Assembly (NCBI GenBank): GCA_036245805.1
Contig: BTRK01000001.1
Span: 1,550,001 to 1,614,000, forward strand
Direction: 5' to 3'
DNA from: Pristionchus mayeri
Lineage: Eukaryota; Nematoda; Chromadorea; Rhabditida; Neodiplogasteridae
DNA: 64,000 bases
Below, piece after piece: positions 1-11,700 of the stretch. Position 1 is the stretch's first letter. Each line of letters starts with the position of its first letter. The notes beneath the pieces were generated by a model. That model was not told where the DNA came from, did not search any database, and was given only the letters and a program-made list of their open reading frames with translations. The position numbers and the translations under genes were made by a program.

Positions 1-190
1 GCGCTGGGGAGAAGAACAAGGGGAGAGCACGTGGTCGGAAAACGTAGCGGTATTTAGCGGTGTTTCCGGTATCACAACACCTCTTTTATAGTTTGCGGTA
101 TCGGAAACTGTAAAGAGGGAGAGAGGGGGGATAGCGACTCGCAAACGCTGAATAGCGATCCCTGACTGTTATTATCTTGTTTTCTTTCAG

Positions 191-3100
191 AGTTAAGAGG
201 GACGGTGAAGGGCAGAATTATGATCTCTCTTGGCGTGAATCCAAGTGTGTTGAACCTCTCACACAAATTTCTTCTCGCATATCTTGCTCAGGTAGTGCTA
301 CACATTTTCATAATATTTTCGGATAATGCGCAGTGTAAATTTTCCGAATACATGGAAATTGTTTTTAGATTCTTCGAGCTGGTGTATCAGTTAGCAAGAG
401 AGGAAAGGACAATATACCAGAAGTGTACTCGATCGTGCGATCCACTGGAATCGAAGAGCATATCATATTAGATGATTCCCTGCCTGATCGGTTAGCTTTC
501 TTGTATATTTATACATCATATTTTTTCAACGGGTTTCGGTATGGTAAAATGTTCCAGATACGATGACTTTACAAAGTTGATTCTGGATGTCGATACGAGT
601 TACTGCAACAATGAGACATGGAAATGTCTGCGCATTAATCGAACTGATAATTCAATTCAAGTCAGTTTTCTCTCGAGCATATTGTTCAGACTTGTAGCGT
701 TAGAAATAGCGAAAAAAAAATTTTAAAAAATGTTTACAGTCTGTGGTCTCACTTCTTCAAACGGTATTCGTCCGATCACATGAGCCAATCTCGTTTCCAT
801 CTCGTTCGGTGATGGTCTCTTTCGTTGTTAAAGACGTGTCTGTTGTAGAGGTATCGTCTCTTTCGTGCTGTTCTTCTCTCACCAATGTCATTCAGGAGCC
901 AACAGCTGCTTGGATCGAGATCTTCCTTACTGTGATCATCTCCATGCTTATCACTCTCACTCTCTCTTTTCTAATACTCGCGTGCTGGTTTTTCCGCCGC
1001 CGCCGTAGAAACTCGAAGACGTCGAAGGACGGGGGGAGGACAGGTCATCTACGGATTGATCATCGTGAGAAGTCTTTCCTTTCGCATCCACAGAATGTGA
1101 TGACAGATATGTGATTGGTTAAGCTCCCAATTCAGACAAGAATCGGCTGGTTGATGCAGTTGAGGAAGGCAACGTCTCGTCGCTGACGACGCTTTTATCG
1201 GAGGTGACTCCGATAGAGGCAGCGAACGCAGAGGATGTGGCCGGGAATACTGTGGTGAGAGAGAGACGAGCCTTGTCATTTGAAGAGTATTGAGAATGTT
1301 TGTATTGCATTGTAGCTCCACATGGCTGCATCTCGAGATGACAAGGAGATGGTGCAGCTGCTATTGCAATCAAGGATGTTCGATGTGAGTCATTAAATTC
1401 TAAGTACACGAGGGGGGTAGGGCAGATTGGAGAAACAGCAGCAGATTAAATAGCTACGTAAACATCCATTTATGAACAGAACGTTTCGGAAATTATCAGT
1501 AGCAGCAACAACTGGGTTCTCGATTTAAACTACGAGCACAATGTTTTTTGTAATGAAATGCAATGTGCTTTTATCTGGTCTTTTTGCAAGCGCGGGCAGG
1601 GATTACTAATTTTAAAAAATCCAGCAATGGCTCAAATCGTTGGTGTATTGCCAACCGAATTATCCAATGTTATTTCTAATGCAGTATTCTATTCTGTCTC
1701 AAATTATGTCTCTTTGAGGTGTGCTCTGTGAACTCGATTGGCCAGTCGCCTCTACTCTACTCATTGCGAGAGGGCAAACCCGGGTTAGAGACTCTCGAAC
1801 TGCTCGTCAATGCCATCAATGATGCTAAGCTGCGGCATCGAACGACGAGTCAGAACACAAGGGCTGCTTCCAACCATCTGTGAGCTGGCCATTCGCATAG
1901 TTTAATCGAATCTGGCACTTCTATATAATGTTGTATCACAATTACAGGGATAGCAATGAGGAGGAAATATGGTAGGATAGGGTATAACTATATTATGTTA
2001 CGGTTGGTTGGAATAAATAAGCGGATTTTTAGTGGATTGCCTTCTTACTGTGCCTCCTCCTCATTCCTACCCCTCTCATTGTGGTATACATTCTATAGAA
2101 GTGCCGAGAATTCGTTAACACGAAATGTAACGTGAACATTGCAGAATGTTGACTGCGCTCTCGGAAGAACCCGGATGGGGGCTTACAGATGCCGTGGGGA
2201 GATCAGCCCTCCACCATGCGGCACTTGCGGGACGGCCGCGTCACATCATTCACTTCCTGGTGTCGCATGGAGCATCACCCGGCCTGCAAGACGCATCGGT
2301 ACGTGGCAACGGGAAGTAGTACAGATTGGATTGGAGGAAAAGGATTCAAATCTCGCGAGATTAAATATTGATTTAAACTTTACGTTTCCTAGGGCAATAC
2401 TCCGTTGCATCTGGCTGCCATCAACGGACACTCTGAGACAGTGCACGCGCTGTTGGATGAACGGGCCACTGTGACTGTAACCAACTCTCTCGGGAACACA
2501 CCGGCACATGTGCGTCATGTTATTCGACTATATCTTTATTTGTGGTGCACTGTTCAGAACAGTCTGTTTTTTGCTGTACTGACAGGATCGGGGTTCGATC
2601 ATTTGTTGCAAAACCACAGTGCGATGTTGTCATAATTGATTCTGAATGTTTTTAGGTGTGCGCGCTAAACGGCCATTCGAACTTGGCAAATTTGCTCTTC
2701 GAGAAGGAATACGAAGTCAACTCTGCTCCCATCAGATCACGACATGATTCACAGAGAGGGAATATGTACTCGACAGCCGAGAGTTTATTCTCTGGTCAGT
2801 GTCCAACTGTTCACACAAACTATTTTCGGAAGTAGCCAGCTGAATATCCACGAGCAAAAGAGTAGATGAGTTTACATCGGATGTTTGATTGTGAGAGGAG
2901 AGAGAGGGAGTGAGGGGTCTGTATACCAATCACCGCCCGGGCCAAAATGGGGAATGAAAATCGTATGCTCTTGAAATAACAATGTATTTCAGATGAACCG
3001 GACGAGTTCGTGTTGCCTTCGTTGCTCAGCTTCGGGGCCGATCTGACTCCCTTGATGGCAGCCGCATCGTCTGGTGGATGTGGAGAAGGCAGCGGCTGTG

Positions 3101-3792
3101 GCGGTCGTCTCTCGCTGTCAGGGATCGGCGGAAACAGCATCTTAGGCGGACCGAACAGCACTATCTCCGGCTCTGCCGACCCGCTTCTATCAACGCCCAC
3201 TCCGAAGTTGCCACACATTCTGACGCCCTCCTCGCAGTTGGTCGAGGTCTCGCCCGACCGAGTCGACTCTACGCCCAGCACACTCCCTCGAAAGTGAGGA
3301 CCGCCTTCATATACTTCACTATTTTTGTACCTTAGGTCATTCGCAATGTGATTCATTACGTTTCATACATCTGGCCTAGAAATGCTTTCCGAATATTGTA
3401 GATGTCTGTACGGCGTGGAGCGTTCGCCATCAGACCCACGGCCCTCGCAACTATCATCCCCATACGGAACAGTATACGGCAAGAGGCGGAGCTTGCCAGG
3501 TTATCATTTTGTATTTGCTAAAAACAACTTTTCCTTGGTTTCTTGTACTTTACTAAAAACTGGCATTCATTGTAATTTATTAAAATATATATATATTCGA
3601 TCTTATAATAATAATAATAATATCTTAATTTCAGACGGTCCCTCGATCACCTCCAACTACCGCGATGTGCTACTTAGCCCCGTCCACTTCATGTATGCCT
3701 CCAACACGATGTCGTCGACATCTGAGCGTTCGCAATCGAGTGCCGGCCACGATTCGCTTGTCTCCTCCTTCCGACCACCGCCATTGAGCTAG
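191..3792 (+). CDS. Notch receptor (LIN-12/GLP-1 family), 3' part; 5' end outside window
   Basis: Notch receptors are single-pass proteins whose intracellular part is released by proteolysis to act with CSL in the nucleus. Exons that join in phase: 395-490, 558-660, 740-1043, 1136-1251, 1316-1384, 1719-1879, 2145-2298, 2393-2519, 2656-2794, 2993-3293, 3402-3499, 3635-3792; an earlier one starts at 191. The 191-660 exons resemble the juxtamembrane heterodimerisation domain (VKRDGEGQNYDL; LILDVDTSYC). Exon 740-1043 holds a transmembrane helix (AWIEIFLTVIISMLITL onward) followed by RRRRR, a stop-transfer signal. Exons 1136-2794 carry ankyrin repeats (LHMAASRDDKEMVQLLLQ; ALHHAALAGRPRHIIHFL; NTPLHLAAINGHSETVHALL). 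The tail is rich in Ser, Pro and Gly, as in PEST-containing Notch tails. EGF and LNR repeats must lie left of the window. I cannot tell whether this is the lin-12-like or glp-1-like copy, so no symbol is given. No classical RAM motif was seen. Confidence 0.88.
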
Positions 3793-5075
3793 TGAAGTAG
3801 GGGCCCCCCTTTCCCCAATCTGATACTATGCAATTACTCATCTTTTAGTCTGTCTCATATTCCTCGTCCTAATGTGGTGTTTTCATTGCTAGTTGTGCCT
3901 TTACGTATTGTTTTCTGCCTTCCATTCATCCCCCTGCCCCCTCTGTGAACGAATGAGTAGTGCACCACGTGCAGTATTATCGTATTGTATTCTCCCAGTT
4001 TGTAGACCCACTCCCCCCCCCCCCCCCCCCACTTACTTTATCACATTTCTACCAGGCCACTTCAGTTCCTTTGATTAGCACTCGGATATTGTTTGTTTGT
4101 TTTCCTGTGTTATTGTGAAAGATCGTCCGGTTGAGACCGGCAGTTGTTACGCCCTGATTGAATATTATTTTTTCATTTGATCGCAAAGCTCGTCCTTTCC
4201 AATATCATCTCATGCTTAGCCCGATGTTCTTTTATGATTGTCTTGTTGTGTAGGCGTTTCCGAGTTGCTGTAGTGCATGTGCTTTCCCTGGTAGTGAGTA
4301 GGTTCTGTCCTTTTCGTTTCAGCACTTTGCCCACATTCTATACCCCGTTGCACTCACACGATACTCATACCAACCTTACCGTAGTATAGTGTTCCTCCTC
4401 CCTGTAGCTCTCCCTTACCGTATCCCACACTTCTAATTAACATCTAGGTTAGCAGAGCATTAGAAAAAGCACCCCTAAAATCGAAATTTTTCTATTTATC
4501 ACTGAGTTTCTAATCTTGCACCATATTGCCGAGATCGTAATAATCAATTTTGTTTTGTTTCCTTTTTCTTCATTATTTATGACTGTAAGCATTCTTGCCT
4601 ATTCCGCAATTTGAAGGAGTTTTGTTTCGTCTTTACTATCTATGTTTCGTCACAATCTGACTCCTCAGAGTATCGTAGATCAGATTTTCATTAATATTAT
4701 TTTAAGTTGTATCCTTATCGTTCTCTTAATGCTTCCCTCCGTGTTTTCATCTATTGACACCACAACGGTTTCTTGTTCTATTATCGTAATTCATTGATCT
4801 ACCCTCCGGTGAACAATGCATTGCGAAGCGTATTATCACTTGGAATTGTGTGCATACAAGCGCAAAGGCGGCATAAAGAGACGATGTCTCCATATTGATT
4901 GCTTATCATATCAGAAGGGAATAGAGGGAGTGACAGGAATGGGCAAGGAGGGAGAGAGGAGACGGAGGAGTCGTATTCACACACTGTGATTTCACACTTG
5001 CGGATTGTTTCTGTCCAGCTTTGTGTATCAAGATATTATCCCTTGTTTCGAGCTGTCTTTTACTTCTGATCTCAG
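3793..5075. other. Intergenic: Notch-gene 3' UTR and KCTD-gene upstream region
   Basis: About 1.3 kb with no convincing exon. It should contain the 3' UTR of the Notch gene, is T-rich on the + strand, and holds an 18-base C tract at 4013-4030. Just before the next start codon lies a candidate splice or spliced-leader acceptor (gatctcag then ATG). Confidence 0.6.
4013..4030. repeat. Poly-C tract, 18 bases
   Basis: Uninterrupted run of 18 C on the + strand, downstream of the Notch gene. It is one of four homopolymeric C/G tracts of 17-19 bases in the window. Confidence 0.95.
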
Positions 5076-7242
5076 ATGTCGGTTGCTCCGAAACCTCAGG
5101 CAGTAAATGGGCAGATGTATTATGATAAGGTATTGTTTCATAACTTGGATCCATTTCGACTCGTCGATGGATCTCTTCCCTGTCAGGTTAATGTGAACGG
5201 TGCGGGGACGATGCCTCGAGGGGGCCCTGCCTATTTGCCTCCCAATGAGCAGGTGCTATTGATGGCTGCTCCGGGAGCTCCTGCCCCAGTATCTGCAGGC
5301 GGACACCGCCCACAATATGCACAGAACGGTGTTGCTCAACAACAACAACAGCCTCCACAAGTGGGCACTAGGACTGGGGAGGTGAGTACTAGAAGCTATC
5401 AATGAGTGCGCTAATAAATAAATGCAACACACATAGGCACTGGCTGCTCCTTTGCCGTCTCTTCATCATGTCAGGGAGCTGATCGGATTGAACGTAGGCG
5501 GAACTCACTACGTGACTCTCTATGAGACACTCGCTAGGTTTGCTATCTCGTGATCTCACACAATCAGTACTCGCATACTCCATGTTTATACCCCGGGAGA
5601 GAGATATGAAAAAAACTGATCGTACCCAATGTAAGAATACGTTAGAATACGTGGGTACTCTAGTGATGAAGTAGGCATGCGAGCTATGACTAGGTTAATC
5701 CGCCCTGTGACTCGTAGGCTAGCAGTTGTCGTCCTTTCTCCCTGCGGAGACACATATCAGTGATAGCGATGGAATGTGGAGGAGAAGGGATGAGGCGGGC
5801 TTTATTGCACTGACCATGCAATTTCAGAAACACTACTCTTTCCAATCTTTGGTACTTACGCCATTTCAGATTCCGCTCTCCGTATTTTGAGAGATTGGTG
5901 ACCCTGAATCAGACGAGTGGGAAGATATTCCAATTCGACTCCAATATTATCGTAAGTTTGAACGACACTATTCCAGATGATTACCGTCGGAATACTCTTC
6001 CCGATGAGATCTAAAAATATAACCCATCTCCACTGTCTTCAAAATAGGTTCCCGCACTGTCAAAACGCCATCTGCAAAAAAAATAAAGCGAATGGGGGCT
6101 ATTTTTAGTTCTCATCAGGCATCCAATCGTTCGTCTTACAATCAGTGCCGTTTAAACTTCCCAAAATTTAAGTTTAAAAAATCATCGTATTTTGTGTTTG
6201 ACTTTTTTAGAGCGTATTTCCCGATAGTTTATTACAGTTTGATGCATCGGGTGCAATCTTCATTAATCGAGACGGCGGGCTCTTCCGCTATGTCCTTCAG
6301 TAAGTATTTCCTAGAAGTATCAGTTCTATTATAAACTATCATATTTCTAAATTAACCATCTTTGAGGTACATGAGGGATGGGAAGAACGCTGTGCTGCCG
6401 GAGGATCTGGCATTGCTAAGACAACTGAGGGTGAGAGATATCTGAATACAATGTCTCATATCTCAATTTATTCTAGATGTATATATATGATCAGCTACTT
6501 CGAGCTATTTTTAGCCTCTGTATGAGCATGCCAAATAGACAAGCAAAATATTTTGAAAAGACAACTAAAAATTGTCGAACATATACACAATTTTAAAGAA
6601 GAGGTAACAGTACAATTTATCTGAATGCGCGGTCCTTGTAAGTATCATAAATATGTCGCGCTATCATGAATAGATTTATTCGAAGTGCCTCTGCAGTCAT
6701 TTGCATACGCTCAATGCTCAATAAAATTTAACTCTGAAAATTGGTCGATCTAGGTTTCAATCATTCGACGTGAATATTTCCCATTCTTTGAATTTCGATC
6801 GTGTTTCCCATTATGAGCGCAACAGGGGGATTCCACATAGCTTTCTCTCATGTTACTCTACTTTAAATTAGATTGATAAAATAATAGAGATTGATCTAGC
6901 ATGTTTCCATCAGGATTCGTTCATCCAACGTTTAATAAATTATCAAATATATTTTATGGGCATTATTTTCGTATATTCATCTAGCCGTGGTTGTGGATAA
7001 ATTTGTCGTATTGCTGACAGAGGGAAGCCGAATTCTTCGGCTTGGGTGGTCTCAAGGAACTGGTAGACGAGCAGATTCATGTAGTCAAGCAGCGAAGGGA
7101 CGAGCGGGACGAAGTCATTCAGGTATCTTATAAATTAATCCATATTGTCAAATGTTTAATGTCCAATCGCTTTCAGTCTCTCAAGGCCACAGTATCCTCA
7201 ATTTCGCAGTCACTCTACGTCACTAACTTCTCTCGTCGTTAA
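5076..7242 (+). CDS. KCTD-like BTB/POZ (T1-type) domain protein
   Basis: Exons: 5076-5381, 5436-5537, 5870-5951, 6211-6299, 6367-6430, about 7021-7123, about 7175-7242 (TAA), giving roughly 270 residues. Residues 1 to about 115 are low-complexity, rich in Pro, Gly and Gln (a QQQQQ run). The BTB/T1 fold follows: LIGLNVGGTHYVTLYETLAR (first strand and helix), FRSPYFERLVTL, FDASGAIFINRDGGLFRYVL (the IFIDRDG-type core motif of the family), then YMRDGKNAVLPED and EAEFFGLGGLKELVDEQI. A short C-terminal tail ends in NFSRR. KCTD proteins often serve as substrate adaptors for cullin-3 ubiquitin ligases or as oligomeric scaffolds; which role applies here is not visible. The start was chosen because ATG follows a candidate splice acceptor (TCTCAG) at once. 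The fifth-to-sixth exon junction is approximate. Confidence 0.82.
6050..6120. repeat. Degraded relative of the GGCACTA MITE (tentative)
   Basis: In an intron of the KCTD-like gene, this stretch follows the order of the MITE interior at 14501 and 16239: a gttccc...gtgtcaaaa-like part, a ctgcaaaa-like part, then ttttagttctcat in place of the MITE ttttggttctcat. The match is partial and no ends were found. Confidence 0.3.
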
Positions 7243-8780
7243 GAATTCGAAAGGACAGCCAATTTGCAATTAAACATTCACTAGACACACACTAAGTACC
7301 AATCGTCCCTAGAGAACCGATAATATAATTTTTCAACTGTATCTTTCATATTATGTTTCATACCCAATCAATTTAAGCTCCAGAATTACTGCCTAAGCCT
7401 AAAAAGTTTCGCTGATGTAAGTGCTCTACAATATTTTCATTGTAGGTTTCGTACATGCTTCTACTTGTCACACTGAACTGTTGATCCATTTTTCATGTAA
7501 AACATTTTTCGTACGATAACACATTCAAGCTTGCGATTGTATGAGTGAAGGCAGTTAACCGGGTGGCAGCAGAAAGCTCGCGTCATTTGGTGTGAGAGGA
7601 CACGCCTAGAGGATCCTCTCAGTTGTCTCAAGTGGTAGGTCGAGAACAGTTCTTCGCATCTGGGCACCGGAATTACCGCATTTCCTTGAAGGAATGGAGG
7701 AACAGAAAATAGCCTCCTGCTGTCTCATCCTCCTGTTTCCTTTCCTTCCGAGAGAAATATGAATAGATAAAAATATACGTAATGTACCGAGTATGAGCAG
7801 TAGAAATTATAGAGTAGAAAATTCAAGAACGAATCGCTCTCATTGCTTTCTCTCTTAGATTTCCTGTACCGAACATCGTGGTTGGTCTATTTTAGGATGT
7901 CTTAATTGTTAATTTAAGAAATATGGGAAAATGGGTCATAGATACATGGGCTTCACAAATCAGCAGAATAGTTGATAATCATAATCATAATTAATTGTGA
8001 TAACGAGTAGATAGCGTGATATCGGACATGGAACCCCCCCCCCCCCCCCCCCACCCCCTCTGATCACTCTCTCCTTCCCTTCAACCCATTTATTTTCTTC
8101 GAATCAGGAAGAACGGGTGCCATCGAATTATGGAGACGGGACGTGGATGGGGCGTCAGAATGAGATTATCTCGTTCGAGAGTGCCCTTCTCTTCTCCTCT
8201 CGCACTCTTCAAATCTGTCGCTTCAATTTGGCGCATAATCATACGACTCGGTAGTCTTCCCATTTACAGAATTGATCATATTTAAAAAAAATTTATGGTC
8301 ACCTGATTTTAAAAATACAACTTAAAATAATAATCCATAAAACAGTATTACTGGTGCGAAGGGAAATGTTTGCATTCGCAGTTTTCTCAAAAACTGATTT
8401 TCATGCACTGTTATTTTAAACCATCTTGGGATATTCAACATGCTAGATCTGGCGAACACGAAATAGGAATCATCATAAAGTTCAAATGCAAAGCAAGCAG
8501 ATGAGATCTCATTTGGCTTAATCCGACATGGGCATTACAAAACGTTATCCAGGTGGGGTGGCAGCCTTCGATATCGTTGCAATATAATTGGTGGTTTCAC
8601 CACGAGAGATATACCTCTTATGACCTCAAAACCTCTAGTAAGAGCACATTATGGGCGGGGCGTCGAGGGTGGTGGAAGACCCCTTTGGTTCGGGGCTACT
8701 GTAGGCGAACCTCGTTAGGGCGTGCTTGTTAGTCCTTCCCGTCTTCTTGAGAGAGAAGAGAAGAATCCCCCTCTCCAACA
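7243..8780. other. Intergenic: upstream region of the LIM-homeobox gene
   Basis: About 1.5 kb with no exon I could support. It holds a 19-base C tract (8034-8052) followed by a C/T-rich segment, and should include the 3' UTR of the KCTD-like gene and the promoter of the LIM-homeobox gene. Transcription-factor sites cannot be assigned by eye. Confidence 0.55.
8034..8052. repeat. Poly-C tract, 19 bases
   Basis: Uninterrupted C run on the + strand between the KCTD-like and LIM-homeobox genes. Confidence 0.95.
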
Positions 8781-11700
8781 ATGGAGATCGATGATCCCAC
8801 GCCTTCTTCCTCTTCTCACCAGCATACCTTAGAAGAGGACCCGCCGACTGTTCCTCCGCCTATCCTATCGGGTGACGATTACGGTAAGTGAGGGATACGG
8901 TAGTCCAGCAGCGCAATCAGGGAGCAAGAAACTGATTAGCGACGGCGGCGCGGCAAGTCAATCAGAGAGTTGACAGAAGAAAAGAAGGGGGAGCGCGGCG
9001 AGCCAAAAGTCTTGATTGCGGCGTGTAGGCTCTGATTGGAATCAGTCGGGGTCCGTCGCTCTGTCGAGGCTGCCCGACAACTTGTTGCTATTCATACTCA
9101 TAACTTCTTACTCCAGCCAATCTCTATTACTTTGCCATTACAACAATGTTTATGTATGATATTTTTGTTCTTAATAATTATCACCTATGAAACGATGAAC
9201 GAAATTCACCCTTATTCGACTGAATACAATATTATGATGCTTCAATGCGCGATGCTTCAGTAGCGAATATTGAGAAGCATTCAATACGAGTTTTTATACT
9301 CCTTTGCAATGTTGTTATGATTTCCTAAGCATTTATATCCTTGCAATAATTGCAAACATGAAAAGGTGGCTCCTCAATTCATCATATTTTTACTCTTCTT
9401 TTACATACAGGGCTCTCCCATATGTTTCATTTATTCATCTCTAATTTTATCTTTAATTTGTTTTCAGTTTCATACTACACCTTCACTGCGGCCGTCCCTC
9501 CCGCCTTCAGAAAGGTGCTTATAGTACGTAGCTCTTCATGAAGTCTTTCACTGCTGATTCTCCCTCTCTTTCTTTTTATTCATCGATTCAAGCGAAGTGC
9601 GAGAAGAATACAATTCATGCATCCCGAGTAGTGATCGCTTGCAGGACTCAGATGAGGATGAGTTACTTCTCCATCCCACACTCGACTACGATAGTTTACA
9701 AGTTCTGCCTGAACCCTACAAGGTGAACATATCCGAGACATTTAAGTGCAGCAGCTCTCGTTATTTCTGAGACCGTCACCAGTTTATTTGCTTTTATTCA
9801 AAGACCAGATCTTACGCTAAATGGTGTTATCTGTAGGTAATGGTGGTGGGAATAGAAAGCGCTCAAAAGTAGTCTAAGAAATCGGAGGTGTATGTCGGAG
9901 GTGACTACTGTAATATTGCAATTAGTGCTCCATTCACTTAGAGACCCCTAGATCTAGTATTCAATCCCCTTGCTCATTACCTGCCGATTCATCGATACCC
10001 AACGTGAATCCTTCCTTCATCTCTCGGGAGTATTCGTAGGCTCTTCCGTGACCTACGAATCTCGTACGTACCGTACCCTCGAAAGCAAGACGATCCGTAG
10101 TATGTTGTCCTTCCCACTCTACGATGCGGATTCATTGACCGAGTTGCTTGACCTCGACCTTCCTGAGGAGGCACCGCACCTTTTGCCACTGCCCCACGAC
10201 CTGCAAGTTTTTCCATTGCAGCCATTTCACCTTCAGCCTCCGAGAGTTCGTAAACTTTTCATATCTAAGATTCCGCGAATTTCGGTTAGAAGGAACAAGA
10301 GAGAACCCTATGACCACTCTAGACGCCATTGGACGAATATTTAATTGGTTGCATTGACGTATTCAAATTATTAACAATGATCTTATATCGAGTAGCGTTT
10401 TATGATGAAATCACAAAATATTATTCGTTATTGAATATTGACCATTTTTGTTTTCAGCCCGCCTCACCAGCTTGCTCTTCGTGTACAATAGCCATTTTCG
10501 ACCGTCATCTTTTTTCCGTAGCAGGGAGGAAGTATCACGAAGCCTGTTTAAGGTAAGAAATGAATAAATTCATTCCAAAATGTTGTTTCATAATCAATAC
10601 TGTAAAATGCTGAAATCCTTCTGTCTCGTGAAATAGAATTAAATGGCATTCTTCAACACAGATGTTGCATCTGCATGGTTCAACTTACGAATTCAAAGAC
10701 TTGTATGGAACGGGATGACACTCTTTACTGCAAGGGCTGCTACGAGCAGTGAGTTTGACACTCCTTTCCTATGTAATTACGGATAATCCCCTAACTATAT
10801 CTGAAGTCAATTATATGCGCAATATCGTCAGGAACTCATCATGTGAATATATCAGTTCTTGTTCTTTTCCCAGTATCAGCTCTATCTCGCAGCCCGTTTA
10901 TTCGCTTAGAGTCCGCTAGAGAGACGAGATGTGTGAAATCAGTTTAGCCCCTCCCTTCTCTTGGTAGAGAAAGAGCGGAAGCTGTGGCTTCTGGGTAATT
11001 TCATTTGGCCATAAATCAGATTCGGTTATAGACGAGCTGAATTTCCCGTTGTTGGAGGCATATAGCAAATTCATGGATTGAAGAATATATTATACACTAT
11101 GTATCATATTGTATTTTATAGGTCGAAATGTTGCCTGTAATTCCCTAACTGTGAGTGTAGCCACCGGGAAGGGATTGCAGGGGAGTAAAGACGGTTAGAG
11201 AGGGGGAGAGAGAGAGAGATTAGTGAATGACCGTTCGCCCAGCCCATCTGTCTCCATGTCCTTACGCAACGACCACTCGCTATTATTACAGCAATTACCT
11301 CATTGCTTTTAGAACAAGAAGTAGAGAGTGCCAACCGAAATCAGCTAATAAATAATAGCGACTTTTATTCGCGTTTGAATCGCAATTTCGTCCTGTTACT
11401 GTAATATAATAGTCTGTAAAAGTCGATTGGCTTCATGATGTATCGACTAATGAGGGGCAACAGTTGGCGTCAGGACAGAGGAGAATGGAGAGCGTACTTG
11501 AGTAGTCCTTTAGACTCCCCTTCCCCTAGGGCGACGAGTCATGTAAAGGAGCCGATTAGGAAGGGAAGGAGATGACAGCTGAACACTTGTGGCGAGATAA
11601 TAGACTGACTGAGTGAGAAGGCGATTAGCGGGACTTTGATCTAGCGATCGGACAAGCGGAGATAAACAGAAATATAGAAGGAGGGAACTGATGGAATCGA

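Noticed and set aside
3382..3792. 136-codon + strand ORF as an independent gene
   Set aside because: It is a read-through of the last two Notch-gene exons and the intron between them.
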